Assembly (NCBI GenBank): GCA_001804865.1
Contig: MHBK01000056.1
Span: 1-64,000 of the forward strand
Direction: 5' to 3'
DNA length: 64,000 bases
Source: Lentisphaerae bacterium GWF2_57_35
Lineage (GTDB): Bacteria > Verrucomicrobiota > Kiritimatiellia > CAIQIC01 > GWF2-57-35
The notes under the pieces are model-generated. The model saw only the letters and a program-made list of their open reading frames with translations, ran no database searches and was not told where the DNA came from. Both the position numbers and the translations under genes were made by a program. Shown here piece by piece: positions 33,759-41,646 of the stretch; the first letter of the stretch is position 1, and every line of letters begins with the position of its first letter.

Positions 33759-34135
33759 AGGACGGTGACGTCATTCTGACGCCGCTGCCTCAGGCGGGCG
33801 GCGCAACGAAAAACCGCCCAGCCCTCCTGCTTCGGGAACTTCCGCCCTTCGGAGATTACCTCGCCTGCGGCATCAGCACCCAGCTTCATCAGGCGGTACC
33901 GGAGTTTGACGACATCATAGCCAAGGGCGACGCGGACTTCGCGGATTCCGGCCTCCTTTCAAGCTTCGTCATTCGGCTCGGTTTCCTCGCCGTCCTTCCG
34001 AGTCAGAGAATTGTCGGCGCCATCGGTCGGATTGCGCCTGATCGTCACGCGCGTCTGCTGCGAACACTCAGCAACCATCTGGTCGCCAATCTGAAAGAAC
34101 CTGCCAACCAGGCAATCGACAGCGACAAGAAATAG
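33755..34135 (+). CDS. Cassette 6: PemK/MazF-family toxin
   Basis: 126 residues. It opens MKDGDVILTPLPQAGGATKN, then RPALLLRELPPFGDYLACGI, like MazF/PemK proteins (GDV-x-strand, RPALL core), with a C-terminal helix that ends RLLRTLSNHLVANLKEP. The last 12 codons and the stop lie inside attC_F. MazF-type toxins cut mRNA at short sites; the target here is unknown. Confidence 0.7.
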   Translation: MKDGDVILTPLPQAGGATKNRPALLLRELPPFGDYLACGISTQLHQAVPEFDDIIAKGDADFADSGLLSSFVIRLGFLAVLPSQRIVGAIGRIAPDRHARLLRTLSNHLVANLKEPANQAIDSDKK

Positions 34136-34182
34136 CCGCGCTTCGCGCGGCCATTTCTTGCGCGTCATTGCAGGCGTTTCGC
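34102..34182 (+). other. attC_F (ends cassette 6 and the array)
   Basis: R'' TGCCAAC (34102-34108), GCAAT/ATTGC arms, a stem AAGAAAT-GCCGCGC / GCGCGGC-ATTTCTT with loop TTCG, and R' GTTTCGC (34176-34182). About 81 bp. R'' with its flanking base (CTGCCAAC) is the exact complement of the cassette-6 start GTTGGCAG. No seventh cassette is recognised. Confidence 0.8.
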
Positions 34183-34223
34183 TCAAGAGATGAAAAATGA
34201 AATAAGTCGTATCAGGATGCGCA

Positions 34224-34250
34224 CCCGGCCGGCAAGATGCCGGGCTTTTT
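34224..34250 (+). terminator. Intrinsic terminator after the cassette array
   Basis: CCCGGC / GCCGGG stem with a 9-nt loop, then CTTTTT. It would insulate the array from the next gene. Confidence 0.75.
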
Positions 34251-34320
34251 ATGGGTACAAAACCCGGCAATCCGAGTATAATGCATAACAATTGGAGGCC
34301 TGAATCGGAAACCACGCGAC

Positions 34321-36066
34321 ATGAAGAAATGGACCATTCTTATTCTTTTCATGATGTTGTACGCCTGGGCTATGTTCCTTTTCTTCAGAAACTTCAAAGG
34401 ATTGTCCGGCCGCAAGGAACCTGCCGCAACCTCGTCCCCGCCCGCCTCGATATCGAAGCTTATGCCGCCCCGCCTGAATGCTCCGCTGAAGGAAGAATCC
34501 CTCGTCGCGATCCAACAGCTCGGCGATGGGACCTTCAAGGGAACTCTTCCGTATCGAGCCGTGACAGAACTTTTGCTGGCCTATGTAGGTCTTCACAAAG
34601 CCACGCCTCAGACGGGCGCCTTGGTGGAAATTTCGACGAAGGAGCGGTATGTCCCTGCCGCGGATGCCCGCCAGTTCCTGGCGAAATCGCAACCTGAGAT
34701 CAAGGGCTCCATTCAGTTGCGTCCGCCCGGCGAGGAGCCTTCCACCATCAAATTCGACAGCCGTTCCGTGCCGTCGGACGATTCGACGAACCCGGTTACC
34801 ATGGAAAGCGTCTTCAATAATACTTTTCCGCCGAAGATGGCCGAGATTGCAGGGCGTTATGCCGGGCCGACGGCTCTAATTCCGGTGCTGGGCAATACCG
34901 ATCCGGTCATTCGAAATGCGGCCGAGCAAGCCTTGCTGGCCATTGCCGGTTCCAGCAGCATTGACATTAAACTGGCGGAAAGTCTGGCCGATCTGATGGA
35001 GAGCAAGGATCCGCTTCTTCGCGACATTGCCGTGCGGGTGCTGGGCGCCATGACCGATCCGCGGATTGTGCCCTTGCTCGTGGCCATTCTTTCCGACGAA
35101 TCGCCGGAGGTCCGAGCCAGCGCCTTGGAAGCGTTGGGGAAGGTGAAGGACCTGCGCGCCATGAATCCCGTCATGAGTTCGGCCGCCGACTCCAGCGCCG
35201 CGGTGCGATTGCAGGCGGTGCGGACGCTCGGCCACATGGGCAGCACGCAGGCCGTGGAGGTGCTGATCGACGTTTTGAGCGACGAAGATCCGAATGTGCG
35301 CCAGGCTTCGGTCGAAGCGTTGGAGAAAATCCGCGATCCGGGACTGTGCGACCGACTGCTAGCGGTGGCGAACGGGGGAGACCCGGCGCTGCAGAAAGTA
35401 TACGTTAAAGCTTTGGGCGATACTCAGGCGGCCCAAGCTCTTGGCTACTTGTCGGAAGCTTTGAAGAGCCCCCAACCCGACATTCGAGATGCGGCCGCGG
35501 AAGCATTGGGAAAGTTGCGGAATCCGGCCGCCGTAAATGCCCTGGCCGCGGCTTTGCAGGACGAAGATGTCTTTGTTCGTTCCGGCGCGGTTTCAGCTCT
35601 GGAAAAAATACCCGACCGCCGCGTGATACAACCGCTGATCGGCGCTTTGCAGGATAAAGGGCTGGTCCAGCTCAGCGTGGCGATGGCCCTAAATCGGCTG
35701 ACGGGGCAAAACTTCGGGACGAATCAGGCCTCCTGGCAAGTCTGGTGGGAGCAGGCCCGGACGCTTCCATTGCCTTCTCTGCCTTGCGATCGGGAACAAC
35801 CGGCCCTGATGGAAGTCGCTCCTCCGAAAGCCGACGAGCCCGAAGAAGCCTACGACGGCTCCATCGCTTGGCCCTCGGTTCGTCTGGCCGGAGTCCTGCG
35901 AGGTTCGGCCCGTCGGCGGGGTGCGGCCGTCATCAACAGCCGCATTATCCGGGAAGGCGATGTGTTGGCTGGCATTGTTTTGCAGGAAGTTCTCGAAGAT
36001 TCGGTCAAGCTGCGATATCGCCATCAGACGCGCATTCTTCGTGTCAACGAAGCCTTTGGGGAGTAG
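34321..36066 (+). CDS. HEAT-repeat protein with GspC/PilP-like C-terminal domain
   Basis: 581 residues. An N-terminal membrane segment (WTILILFMMLYAWAMFLFF) is followed by a short linker, then HEAT (PBS lyase-like) repeats over about residues 165-470 (DPLLRDIAVRVLGAM, SPEVRASALEALGKV, DPNVRQASVEALEKI, DEDVFVRSGAVSALE). A C-terminal beta domain (VRLAGVLRGSARRRGAAVIN, IREGDVLAGIVLQEVLEDSV) resembles the homology region of GspC/PilP type II/IV secretion proteins. Such a fusion suggests a scaffold at the inner membrane facing the periplasm. A TATAAT (34277-34282) upstream may be a -10 box. Confidence 0.65.
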   Translation: MKKWTILILFMMLYAWAMFLFFRNFKGLSGRKEPAATSSPPASISKLMPPRLNAPLKEESLVAIQQLGDGTFKGTLPYRAVTELLLAYVGLHKATPQTGALVEISTKERYVPAADARQFLAKSQPEIKGSIQLRPPGEEPSTIKFDSRSVPSDDSTNPVTMESVFNNTFPPKMAEIAGRYAGPTALIPVLGNTDPVIRNAAEQALLAIAGSSSIDIKLAESLADLMESKDPLLRDIAVRVLGAMTDPRIVPLLVAILSDESPEVRASALEALGKVKDLRAMNPVMSSAADSSAAVRLQAVRTLGHMGSTQAVEVLIDVLSDEDPNVRQASVEALEKIRDPGLCDRLLAVANGGDPALQKVYVKALGDTQAAQALGYLSEALKSPQPDIRDAAAEALGKLRNPAAVNALAAALQDEDVFVRSGAVSALEKIPDRRVIQPLIGALQDKGLVQLSVAMALNRLTGQNFGTNQASWQVWWEQARTLPLPSLPCDREQPALMEVAPPKADEPEEAYDGSIAWPSVRLAGVLRGSARRRGAAVINSRIIREGDVLAGIVLQEVLEDSVKLRYRHQTRILRVNEAFGE

Positions 36067-36117
36067 TATTTCTCGCCTCGAAAAAAGATAACCCTTTTTC
36101 GCGCGCAGTGATTCATC

Positions 36118-37314
36118 ATGAGCTGGAAACGTAATTTGGTCGTCATTTGGCTGTCGCAGTTCCTATCGATCATGGGCTTCGCCTTTGCGTTGCCCTTCGC
36201 TCCGTATTTCATTCAGGAATTGGGCGTAAGCGATCCGTCCGAACTGACGATGTGGATTGCTGCCTTTGCGGCGGCCACGCCGCTTTCCCTGGCCATTTTC
36301 TCGCCCATCTGGGGAGCGTTGGCCGATCGCTATGGCCGACGCGCGATGCTCATGCGGGCCAACTTTGCGGGGTGGATCGTGATGTCGATGATGGGCGGCG
36401 TGCAATCGGTACAAGCGTTGATTCTGTTGCGGTTTCTTCAAGGCGTATTCACCGGCACGATGACGGCGGCGCAGGCGTTGGTGGCCAGTACGGCGCCCGA
36501 GGAGCGCAGCGGGTTGGCGCTGGGCGCGTTGAGCGCCGCGGTTTTTTCCGGCGGCATGGTGGGGAGTTTTCTGGGCGGAGTTTGCTCCTATTACCTGGGC
36601 TACCGCGCCGCATTTTTCGCCTCGGGATTTTTGCTGCTGGCCTCCGGGTTGCTCGTGCTGTTTGGAACGCGTGAACATTTCGTCAGGCCGTTGCCGGCGC
36701 ATCACGCGCCGCTGGAGGATATCCGTCACATGCTGCGCGGCGCCTCCCTGCCGATCCTTCTGTTGATCATGGCCATCGCCTTCGTGCGCCAATTCGATTC
36801 CGCGTACGTGCCGCTGTTGGTGCAGGAAATTCATGGGAAACTGGAAGGCGTTTCGTTGTGGTCCGGGTTTTTGGCGGCATCCTGCGGAATTGCCGGACTC
36901 TTGGCGGGCGTGATCCTGGGGCGCCTGTCCGACCGATATCCCCCGGCGCGCATTGGACAGCTCTCCGCATTCGGCGCGGCCCTGCTCATGATTCCCCAAG
37001 GCTTGGCGCAGGGATTTCTCCTGTTGTTCGCCGCGCGCTTCGGCATGGTGTTTTGGTCCGGCGGCTTGGATCCGGTTTTCCAGATCTGGCTTTCGCGGGT
37101 GACGCCTCCGAAACGGCACGGCATGGTCTTCGGCTGGGCCGCCACAGCCCGATCCCTCGGCTGGATGGCCTCTCCGATCGTGGCCGCCGCCGTGGTGTCC
37201 CAGCTCGGCATCCGCTGGATCTTTTTCATCGGCGGCGTGATGTTCCTGGCGCTGATCCCCGGCATCAGCCTCGTCGTGCATCACGCCCTGCGCCGCGGGC
37301 ATTCGGCAAAGTAA
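36118..37314 (+). CDS. Major facilitator superfamily transporter
   Basis: 398 residues with about 12 membrane segments. The MFS motif-A loop is GALADRYGRRAMLM between segments 2 and 3. A second cytoplasmic loop has GRLSDRYPPARIGQ, the related pattern in the second half. The size and motifs suggest a drug:H+ antiporter-like or small-solute exporter, but the substrate cannot be told. It starts 51 bp after the HEAT gene. Confidence 0.8.
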   Translation: MSWKRNLVVIWLSQFLSIMGFAFALPFAPYFIQELGVSDPSELTMWIAAFAAATPLSLAIFSPIWGALADRYGRRAMLMRANFAGWIVMSMMGGVQSVQALILLRFLQGVFTGTMTAAQALVASTAPEERSGLALGALSAAVFSGGMVGSFLGGVCSYYLGYRAAFFASGFLLLASGLLVLFGTREHFVRPLPAHHAPLEDIRHMLRGASLPILLLIMAIAFVRQFDSAYVPLLVQEIHGKLEGVSLWSGFLAASCGIAGLLAGVILGRLSDRYPPARIGQLSAFGAALLMIPQGLAQGFLLLFAARFGMVFWSGGLDPVFQIWLSRVTPPKRHGMVFGWAATARSLGWMASPIVAAAVVSQLGIRWIFFIGGVMFLALIPGISLVVHHALRRGHSAK

Positions 37315-37799
37315 AGTGTGGTGGCCCGGCTTCTCCGAAGACGGGCTTTCATCCTTAGATGCTGGGTTCCAACGAATGCAGAGGCGCAACGAATAATGAA
37401 GAATTTTGTTTGAGCGGTTGTCGAAGCAGTGACCAAAAGAAAGACCGATTCTTCATCTCCCCATTCGTTGCGCTTCCTATTCGTTGGAAACTTTCTTTAT
37501 CTCCTCTTCGAACGGCGCCGCTCCCAGGTCGGACGCGACAAGAGGGCTGCGGTTCGCAAAGCTTTTCCTCTTCTGGCGGCCGTACGCGGGAAAATCCCGC
37601 CAAAAATCTTCCAACCCTTGGAAAATTTTGCCTTCCTTTTTCCAAACCCTGGAACTCTTTTGGAACCTGATGCCCTTCGCCATCATTAGGAGATCGATAG
37701 CGATGAACGGACGACGCTCCGAATACTCTTTTATCCGTGGGACCGCTTTGCCATCCGTGGGGTAATTTTTATCGGGGTTAGGGAGGGACAAGGGATTCA
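37315..37799. other. Repeat-rich spacer after the MFS gene
   Basis: No supported gene. The 57-bp segment at 37461-37517 is an inverted match to 29217-29275. Near 37606-37660 are palindromic TTCCAACCCTTGGAA-type words. The ATAGCGATGAACGGAC word near 37700 also occurs near 29095. This looks like mosaic remnant sequence. Confidence 0.6.
37461..37517 (-). repeat. Dispersed 57-bp repeat, inverted relative to 29217-29275
   Basis: Shared blocks: CCCATTCGTTGC, ATTCGTTGGAA, TTATCTCC and CTTCGA in the same order, with small gaps. Confidence 0.65.
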
Positions 37800-37910
37800 G
37801 GCATACGGAGTTCCTGTACGACGGAGTTGATCCGTTCCGGGGCCAACCTCTACCACGTTAAAGAACTACTCGGCCACGAATCCCTCGACACGGACCTCGA
37901 AAACCAATAG
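37800..37910 (+). pseudogene. Tyrosine-recombinase C-terminal fragment
   Basis: The frame reads SSCTTELIRSGANLYHVKEL, then LGHESLDTDLENQ and stop (TAG 37908-37910). Homologues read RHSFATELL.SG..L..VKELLGHESL.TT..Y. The catalytic Arg-His region and the nucleophile Tyr are missing. This fragment is of a Xer/phage-integrase type and is not the same as the IntI piece at 29.5 kb. Confidence 0.72.
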
Positions 37911-38051
37911 TCCGGCGCGCGTCGCATCTTTTGGACCTACGGACCCGGACGCAAAGAGATTAGCGTCTTGGGCATCGAACCCCATCCGAATGAGGCGCAT
38001 CAGCGCGCGTACGATCGAATTCGTCTATCCGATCTGCCACCCGCGAAGTAA
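37911..38051 (+). pseudogene. Toxin-like C-terminal fragment joined in frame
   Basis: Directly behind the recombinase stop, in the same frame, the sequence reads IFWTYGPGRKEISVLGIEPH, then AYDRIRLSDLP and stop (TAA 38049-38051). This resembles the C-terminal part of a RelE-like or similar small toxin family. It has no start of its own. The two stubs are a junction of unrelated mobile-element pieces. Confidence 0.6.
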
Positions 38052-38087
38052 TCGCTGGTTGGAAAAACACGGACGGAGTGCTTGGGT

Positions 38088-38687
38088 TCAGCGGTTGTCT
38101 TCCGTCCATTTCAGGAACTGTTGCTGCTCCTCTTCGGAGGCGTCGAACCAGTTTTTCTTCAGGTTTTTTAATGCGGGGGAGTTTTTTTGTTTTTTCTTTT
38201 CTTCCGGGGGTGGAAGTTCGGCTTGGGCGACGGCGGCGGGGGGAGCGGCGGCATCGGTTACGTCCAGGATTTGGAGTGCGGCGTTATCGAGGGTCTTTCC
38301 GTCGAGGCCTTGGTCCCCGGGCAACCGGACGTCGAAGCGGTACGTTTGCCCGGCTTCCGCTTGCAGCGTGAAAAGCTCGGGGCTGGTTTTCCCGGCGGGC
38401 CGGTCGGCGCGAGGGGGCTCTTCGTAGGGGTTGGAATAACGGGCTAGCAGGGTGTGTTGGCCGGGTTCAAGCGTCAGGCGCGTTTCCTTGACGGCCGAGA
38501 ACAGGGAGCCCGGATCGAGCTTGTGGCCGTCGTACTCCAGGAGATCGACGGTGAACGGCACGATTAAGGTGGCCGTTTCAGCGGCCGGCTTTTGGGGCCC
38601 GTCATACATCTGGCGTACGGATACGGTTCCGCAGCCGGTTGCAAGCAGCCCGATGAATCCCAGGACGCAAAAAAAAGTCGTTTTCAT
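38088..38687 (-). CDS. DUF2057/YccT-like lipoprotein
   Basis: 199 residues with a lipobox (LLATGCGT). The middle part (LIVPFTVDLLEYDGHKLDPG, VKETRLTLEPGQHTLLARYS, GQTYRFDVRLPG) is the pattern of DUF2057. A C-terminal extension is Pro/Lys/Gln-rich. Divergent from the chemosensory operon; role unknown. Confidence 0.7.
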   Translation of the reverse strand: MKTTFFCVLGFIGLLATGCGTVSVRQMYDGPQKPAAETATLIVPFTVDLLEYDGHKLDPGSLFSAVKETRLTLEPGQHTLLARYSNPYEEPPRADRPAGKTSPELFTLQAEAGQTYRFDVRLPGDQGLDGKTLDNAALQILDVTDAAAPPAAVAQAELPPPEEKKKQKNSPALKNLKKNWFDASEEEQQQFLKWTEDNR

Positions 38688-38901
38688 GGCAACCGCCTTT
38701 GTTAAAAAAGTTTATAAGAAACGTGCGGCTTCTCATAAACCTTTTGAGCTCGGGGAGCAATCCCGAAACGATTGGAAGATCGTGAGCGCGGATGAACTTT
38801 GCCGTCGGCGATTTGTCCGATGCGTTCTTGAAAATGCGGCCAGATTTAAGTATTTAATCGGTCTATGCCGATACTCAGCGCACCGAATAAGGAGGCGTGG
38901 A

Positions 38902-41112
38902 ATGCGTTTTAGTCTGAAGACGAAGGTCATCGCTTTGGCCGTTGTGGTTTCTCTCCTGCCGATCCTAGCCATGTTTTATCTGACCCGAGACGAAAAAGGT
39001 CATGTGATTACCGCTGTCAGCAAGGAACTCGATTCGCTGGCGCAGATGAATATCGCGCAGATCGTCAAGGACGTCTACAGCATGTGCGAGACCTCCATCG
39101 AAATGATGATGGGGCGTTTGGACCAAGGGCTGAAGGCCACGCATGCGATTTTGCGGCAGGGCGGGGGGGTTGTGACGGCGCCCATGGAGACGCAGACCTG
39201 GCCAGTCTCGTGGCCGCAAAACCCGGAGATTACCAACATGGTTTTGCCGGTGTTGAAGTTCGGCGGCGAAGCCTTCGTTCCCAATCGCGACTTCGACGTC
39301 CCCACGCCGGTGGCCGACGAGGTGAAGGAAGTCGCCGGCATGGTGTGTTCCATTTTTCAGCGGATCAACGAAGCGGGGGACATGTTGCGCGTGGGCAGTT
39401 GCGTTCCGGGCGCGGACGGCCAGCGCGCCATCGGAACCGTGATCTCCGCCGTGCGGGCGGACGGCAAGTCCGATCCGGTGGTGGCCGCGGTGTTGAGCGG
39501 GCAGACCTACCGGGGTTTAAATCCGGCGCTGGGCGACATGTACCTGACGGGGTATGAGCCGCTGAAAGACGAAAATGGACGCGTCATAGGCATGCTGGGC
39601 GTAGGCTGGAAAATGGACGCGGCCAACAGCCTGATGAAGGCGATTTCCCAAATCAAGGTCGGAAAGACGGGATATGTCTGGATTGTCGGCGGCAAGGGCG
39701 CCCTCAAAGGCACGTACATTGTTTCCAAAGACGGCGCGCGAAATGGCGAGAATATTCTAGCGTCGACCGATGCCGACGGGCGGAAATTCATTCAAGCCAT
39801 CGTCGAAAAAGCCGTCAGCCAGCCCAGCGGCAAAATTCAGATGGAGCGATATCCTTGGAAGAACGAAGGCGATTCGGTTCCCCGGATGAAGGTGGCGGCT
39901 TTCACGTATTTCGACACGTGGGATTGGATTATTGCCGCGGGCGCCTATGAAGACGATTACTACGATGCGCGCGAGCATGTGCAAGGCATGATGAACAAGC
40001 AGGCGAGGATGCTGGCCTACGACGGCGGCGTGGCGGTCCTGCTGGCCCTGGCGCTGGCGTTCGTGCTGGGCTGGCGCATGACGCGGCCCATCAGCCGGAT
40101 CAATGCGCTGGCTTCTCAAATCGCCGACGGCAATTTGCAGGGCGCCTCTGAACAACTGGCCCAAGCCGGCTTTTCGTCGGACGATTGCGACCAGCGCCGC
40201 GCCAGCCGGGACGAGGCCGATCAGTTGGGTTGTTCGTTCCGGCGCATGACTCAATCGCTCATCGGGCTGATCGGCCAGGTGCAGCGCTCGGGCATTCAGG
40301 TGACGACCTCGGCGACGGAAATCGCCGCCTCCGCCCGGCAGTTGGAGGCGACGGTGTCCGAACAGGCCGCATCGACCAATCAGGTGACGGCGACGACGAA
40401 GGAAATTTCGCAGACCTCCCAGCACTTGGTGCAGACGATGGAAAGCGTGGCCGGCGGGGCCGCCCAGACCGCATCGCTGGCCGACGACAGCCGCCAGGGG
40501 CTCCAAGGCATGGAGTCGACCATGCGGCAGTTGATGGATGCGACCGGCTCGATTTCGTCGCGGTTGTCGACCATCAGCGTCAAGGCCAACAACATCGAGA
40601 GCATTGTCACGACGATTACGAAGGTGGCGGATCAGACGAATTTGCTGTCGCTGAATGCGGCGATCGAAGCGGAGAAGGCCGGGGAGTACGGCCTGGGCTT
40701 TTCGGTGGTGGCGCAGGAAATCCGACGACTGGCCGACCAAACGGCCGTGGCCACCCTGAACATCGAAGGCATGGTCAAGGAGATGCACTCCGCGGTTTCG
40801 GCGGGGGTCATGGAGATGGATAAATTCATCGATCAGGTACGGCGCGGCGTCGACGAGGTGGCCCGGATCGGCGGACGCCTGGGCGGGATTATCAACCAGA
40901 TTCAAACGCTGACGCCGCAATTCGAGCAAGTCCGACAGGGCATGCAGGCGCAGAGCGAAGGCGCCGAACAGATCAGCCATGCGATGGTGCAGTTGAGCGA
41001 AACAGCCACTCAGACCAAAGGCTCGCTGCAAGAATTTAACAAGGCCACCACGCAGTTGACGACCGCCGTGAAAGATTTGCGGCAGGAAGTGTCCAAGTTC
41101 AAGGTGGGATGA
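38902..41112 (+). CDS. Methyl-accepting chemotaxis protein with Cache sensor (WspA-like)
   Basis: 736 residues. Two membrane segments (about residues 8-25 and 385-405) flank a periplasmic double-Cache-like domain (LGVGWKMDAANSLMKAISQI, TGYVWIVGGKGALKGTYI). HAMP follows, then a long signalling helix pair with the hairpin tip LLSLNAAIEAEKAGEYGLGF. Senses an external cue and controls the CheA-type kinase below. The ATG at 38902 has AAGGAGG six bases upstream; a frame starting at 38452 is an artefact. First gene of a seven-gene operon. Confidence 0.9.
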   Translation: MRFSLKTKVIALAVVVSLLPILAMFYLTRDEKGHVITAVSKELDSLAQMNIAQIVKDVYSMCETSIEMMMGRLDQGLKATHAILRQGGGVVTAPMETQTWPVSWPQNPEITNMVLPVLKFGGEAFVPNRDFDVPTPVADEVKEVAGMVCSIFQRINEAGDMLRVGSCVPGADGQRAIGTVISAVRADGKSDPVVAAVLSGQTYRGLNPALGDMYLTGYEPLKDENGRVIGMLGVGWKMDAANSLMKAISQIKVGKTGYVWIVGGKGALKGTYIVSKDGARNGENILASTDADGRKFIQAIVEKAVSQPSGKIQMERYPWKNEGDSVPRMKVAAFTYFDTWDWIIAAGAYEDDYYDAREHVQGMMNKQARMLAYDGGVAVLLALALAFVLGWRMTRPISRINALASQIADGNLQGASEQLAQAGFSSDDCDQRRASRDEADQLGCSFRRMTQSLIGLIGQVQRSGIQVTTSATEIAASARQLEATVSEQAASTNQVTATTKEISQTSQHLVQTMESVAGGAAQTASLADDSRQGLQGMESTMRQLMDATGSISSRLSTISVKANNIESIVTTITKVADQTNLLSLNAAIEAEKAGEYGLGFSVVAQEIRRLADQTAVATLNIEGMVKEMHSAVSAGVMEMDKFIDQVRRGVDEVARIGGRLGGIINQIQTLTPQFEQVRQGMQAQSEGAEQISHAMVQLSETATQTKGSLQEFNKATTQLTTAVKDLRQEVSKFKVG

Positions 41113-41181
41113 AAGAGGAAACTGAAACCTGAAAGGGAACACGGGCGCGCATAACGGCTTTTGGATGCATAAAGGGCGATC

Positions 41182-41646
41182 ATGCTGCAAATTCTTTTTC
41201 ATATCGGCGAAGAGCGGTACGCGTTGGACAGCCGCGATGTCGCGGAAATTGTTCCCATGGTGCATTTCAAGGAGATTCCCCGCGCGCCGGACTATGTCTT
41301 GGGCGTGTTTTTGTACCGCGGAGAAGTGGTCCCGGCGCTCGACCTCAGTCTGTTGGCCGGCAAGGCGCGTTGCCGGGCCTTGATGAGTACGCGCATCCTC
41401 CTGGTTCATTACCAAGTGCGGGAGGGCGTTGTTCGCCTGTTGGGGTTGGTGGCGGAACAAGTGACGGATACGGCCCATGTTTCCGAGGGCCGGATTTCCG
41501 CAGCGGGCGTGGCCGCGAAGGAGGCTCCCTGGCTGGGCGGCGTGGCCGCCGATGCCGGCGGCTTGATTCAAACCGTTCGCGTGGAGCAGTTGCTCCCTGA
41601 CCCGGTGCGCGCGATTTTATTTCCGGAGGGGGGCGGCCTGTCGTGA
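41182..41646 (+). CDS. CheW-like coupling protein (WspB-like)
   Basis: 154 residues. CheW fold: LFHIGEERYALDSRDVAEIV, the PDYVLGVFLYRGEVVPALDL strand pair and LVAEQVTDTAHVSEGRI. It couples the receptor to the kinase. Stop overlaps the next start as GTGA. Confidence 0.88.
   Translation: MLQILFHIGEERYALDSRDVAEIVPMVHFKEIPRAPDYVLGVFLYRGEVVPALDLSLLAGKARCRALMSTRILLVHYQVREGVVRLLGLVAEQVTDTAHVSEGRISAAGVAAKEAPWLGGVAADAGGLIQTVRVEQLLPDPVRAILFPEGGGLS

Larger units (their letters stand above)
29487..34182 (+). mobile_element. Degenerate integron: truncated integrase, six cassettes, group II intron
   Basis: From left to right: a minus-strand remnant of an integron integrase, a candidate attI region, then six plus-strand cassettes each ending in an attC-like site. 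For each cassette, the bases just after its G^TT start are complementary to the R'' core of its own attC: GTTGGGAT/ATCCCAAC, GTTGGCTG/CAGCCAAC, GTTCGATT/AATCGAAC, GTTGGGCAG/CTGCACAAC (one mismatch), GTTGGAC/GTCCAAC, GTTGGCAG/CTGCCAAC. The fourth start is only seen after removing a group II intron. All cassette genes point away from the integrase, the usual layout. The integrase is broken, so new movement would need one in trans. Confidence 0.85.

Noticed and set aside
34177..34320. A seventh cassette after attC_F
   Set aside because: The start GTTTCGCTC has no matching R'' complement downstream, and a terminator then a new gene follow.
38452..38901. Long N-terminal extension of the MCP
   Set aside because: Overlaps the divergent lipoprotein gene and lacks a ribosome site; ATG 38902 has AAGGAGG.
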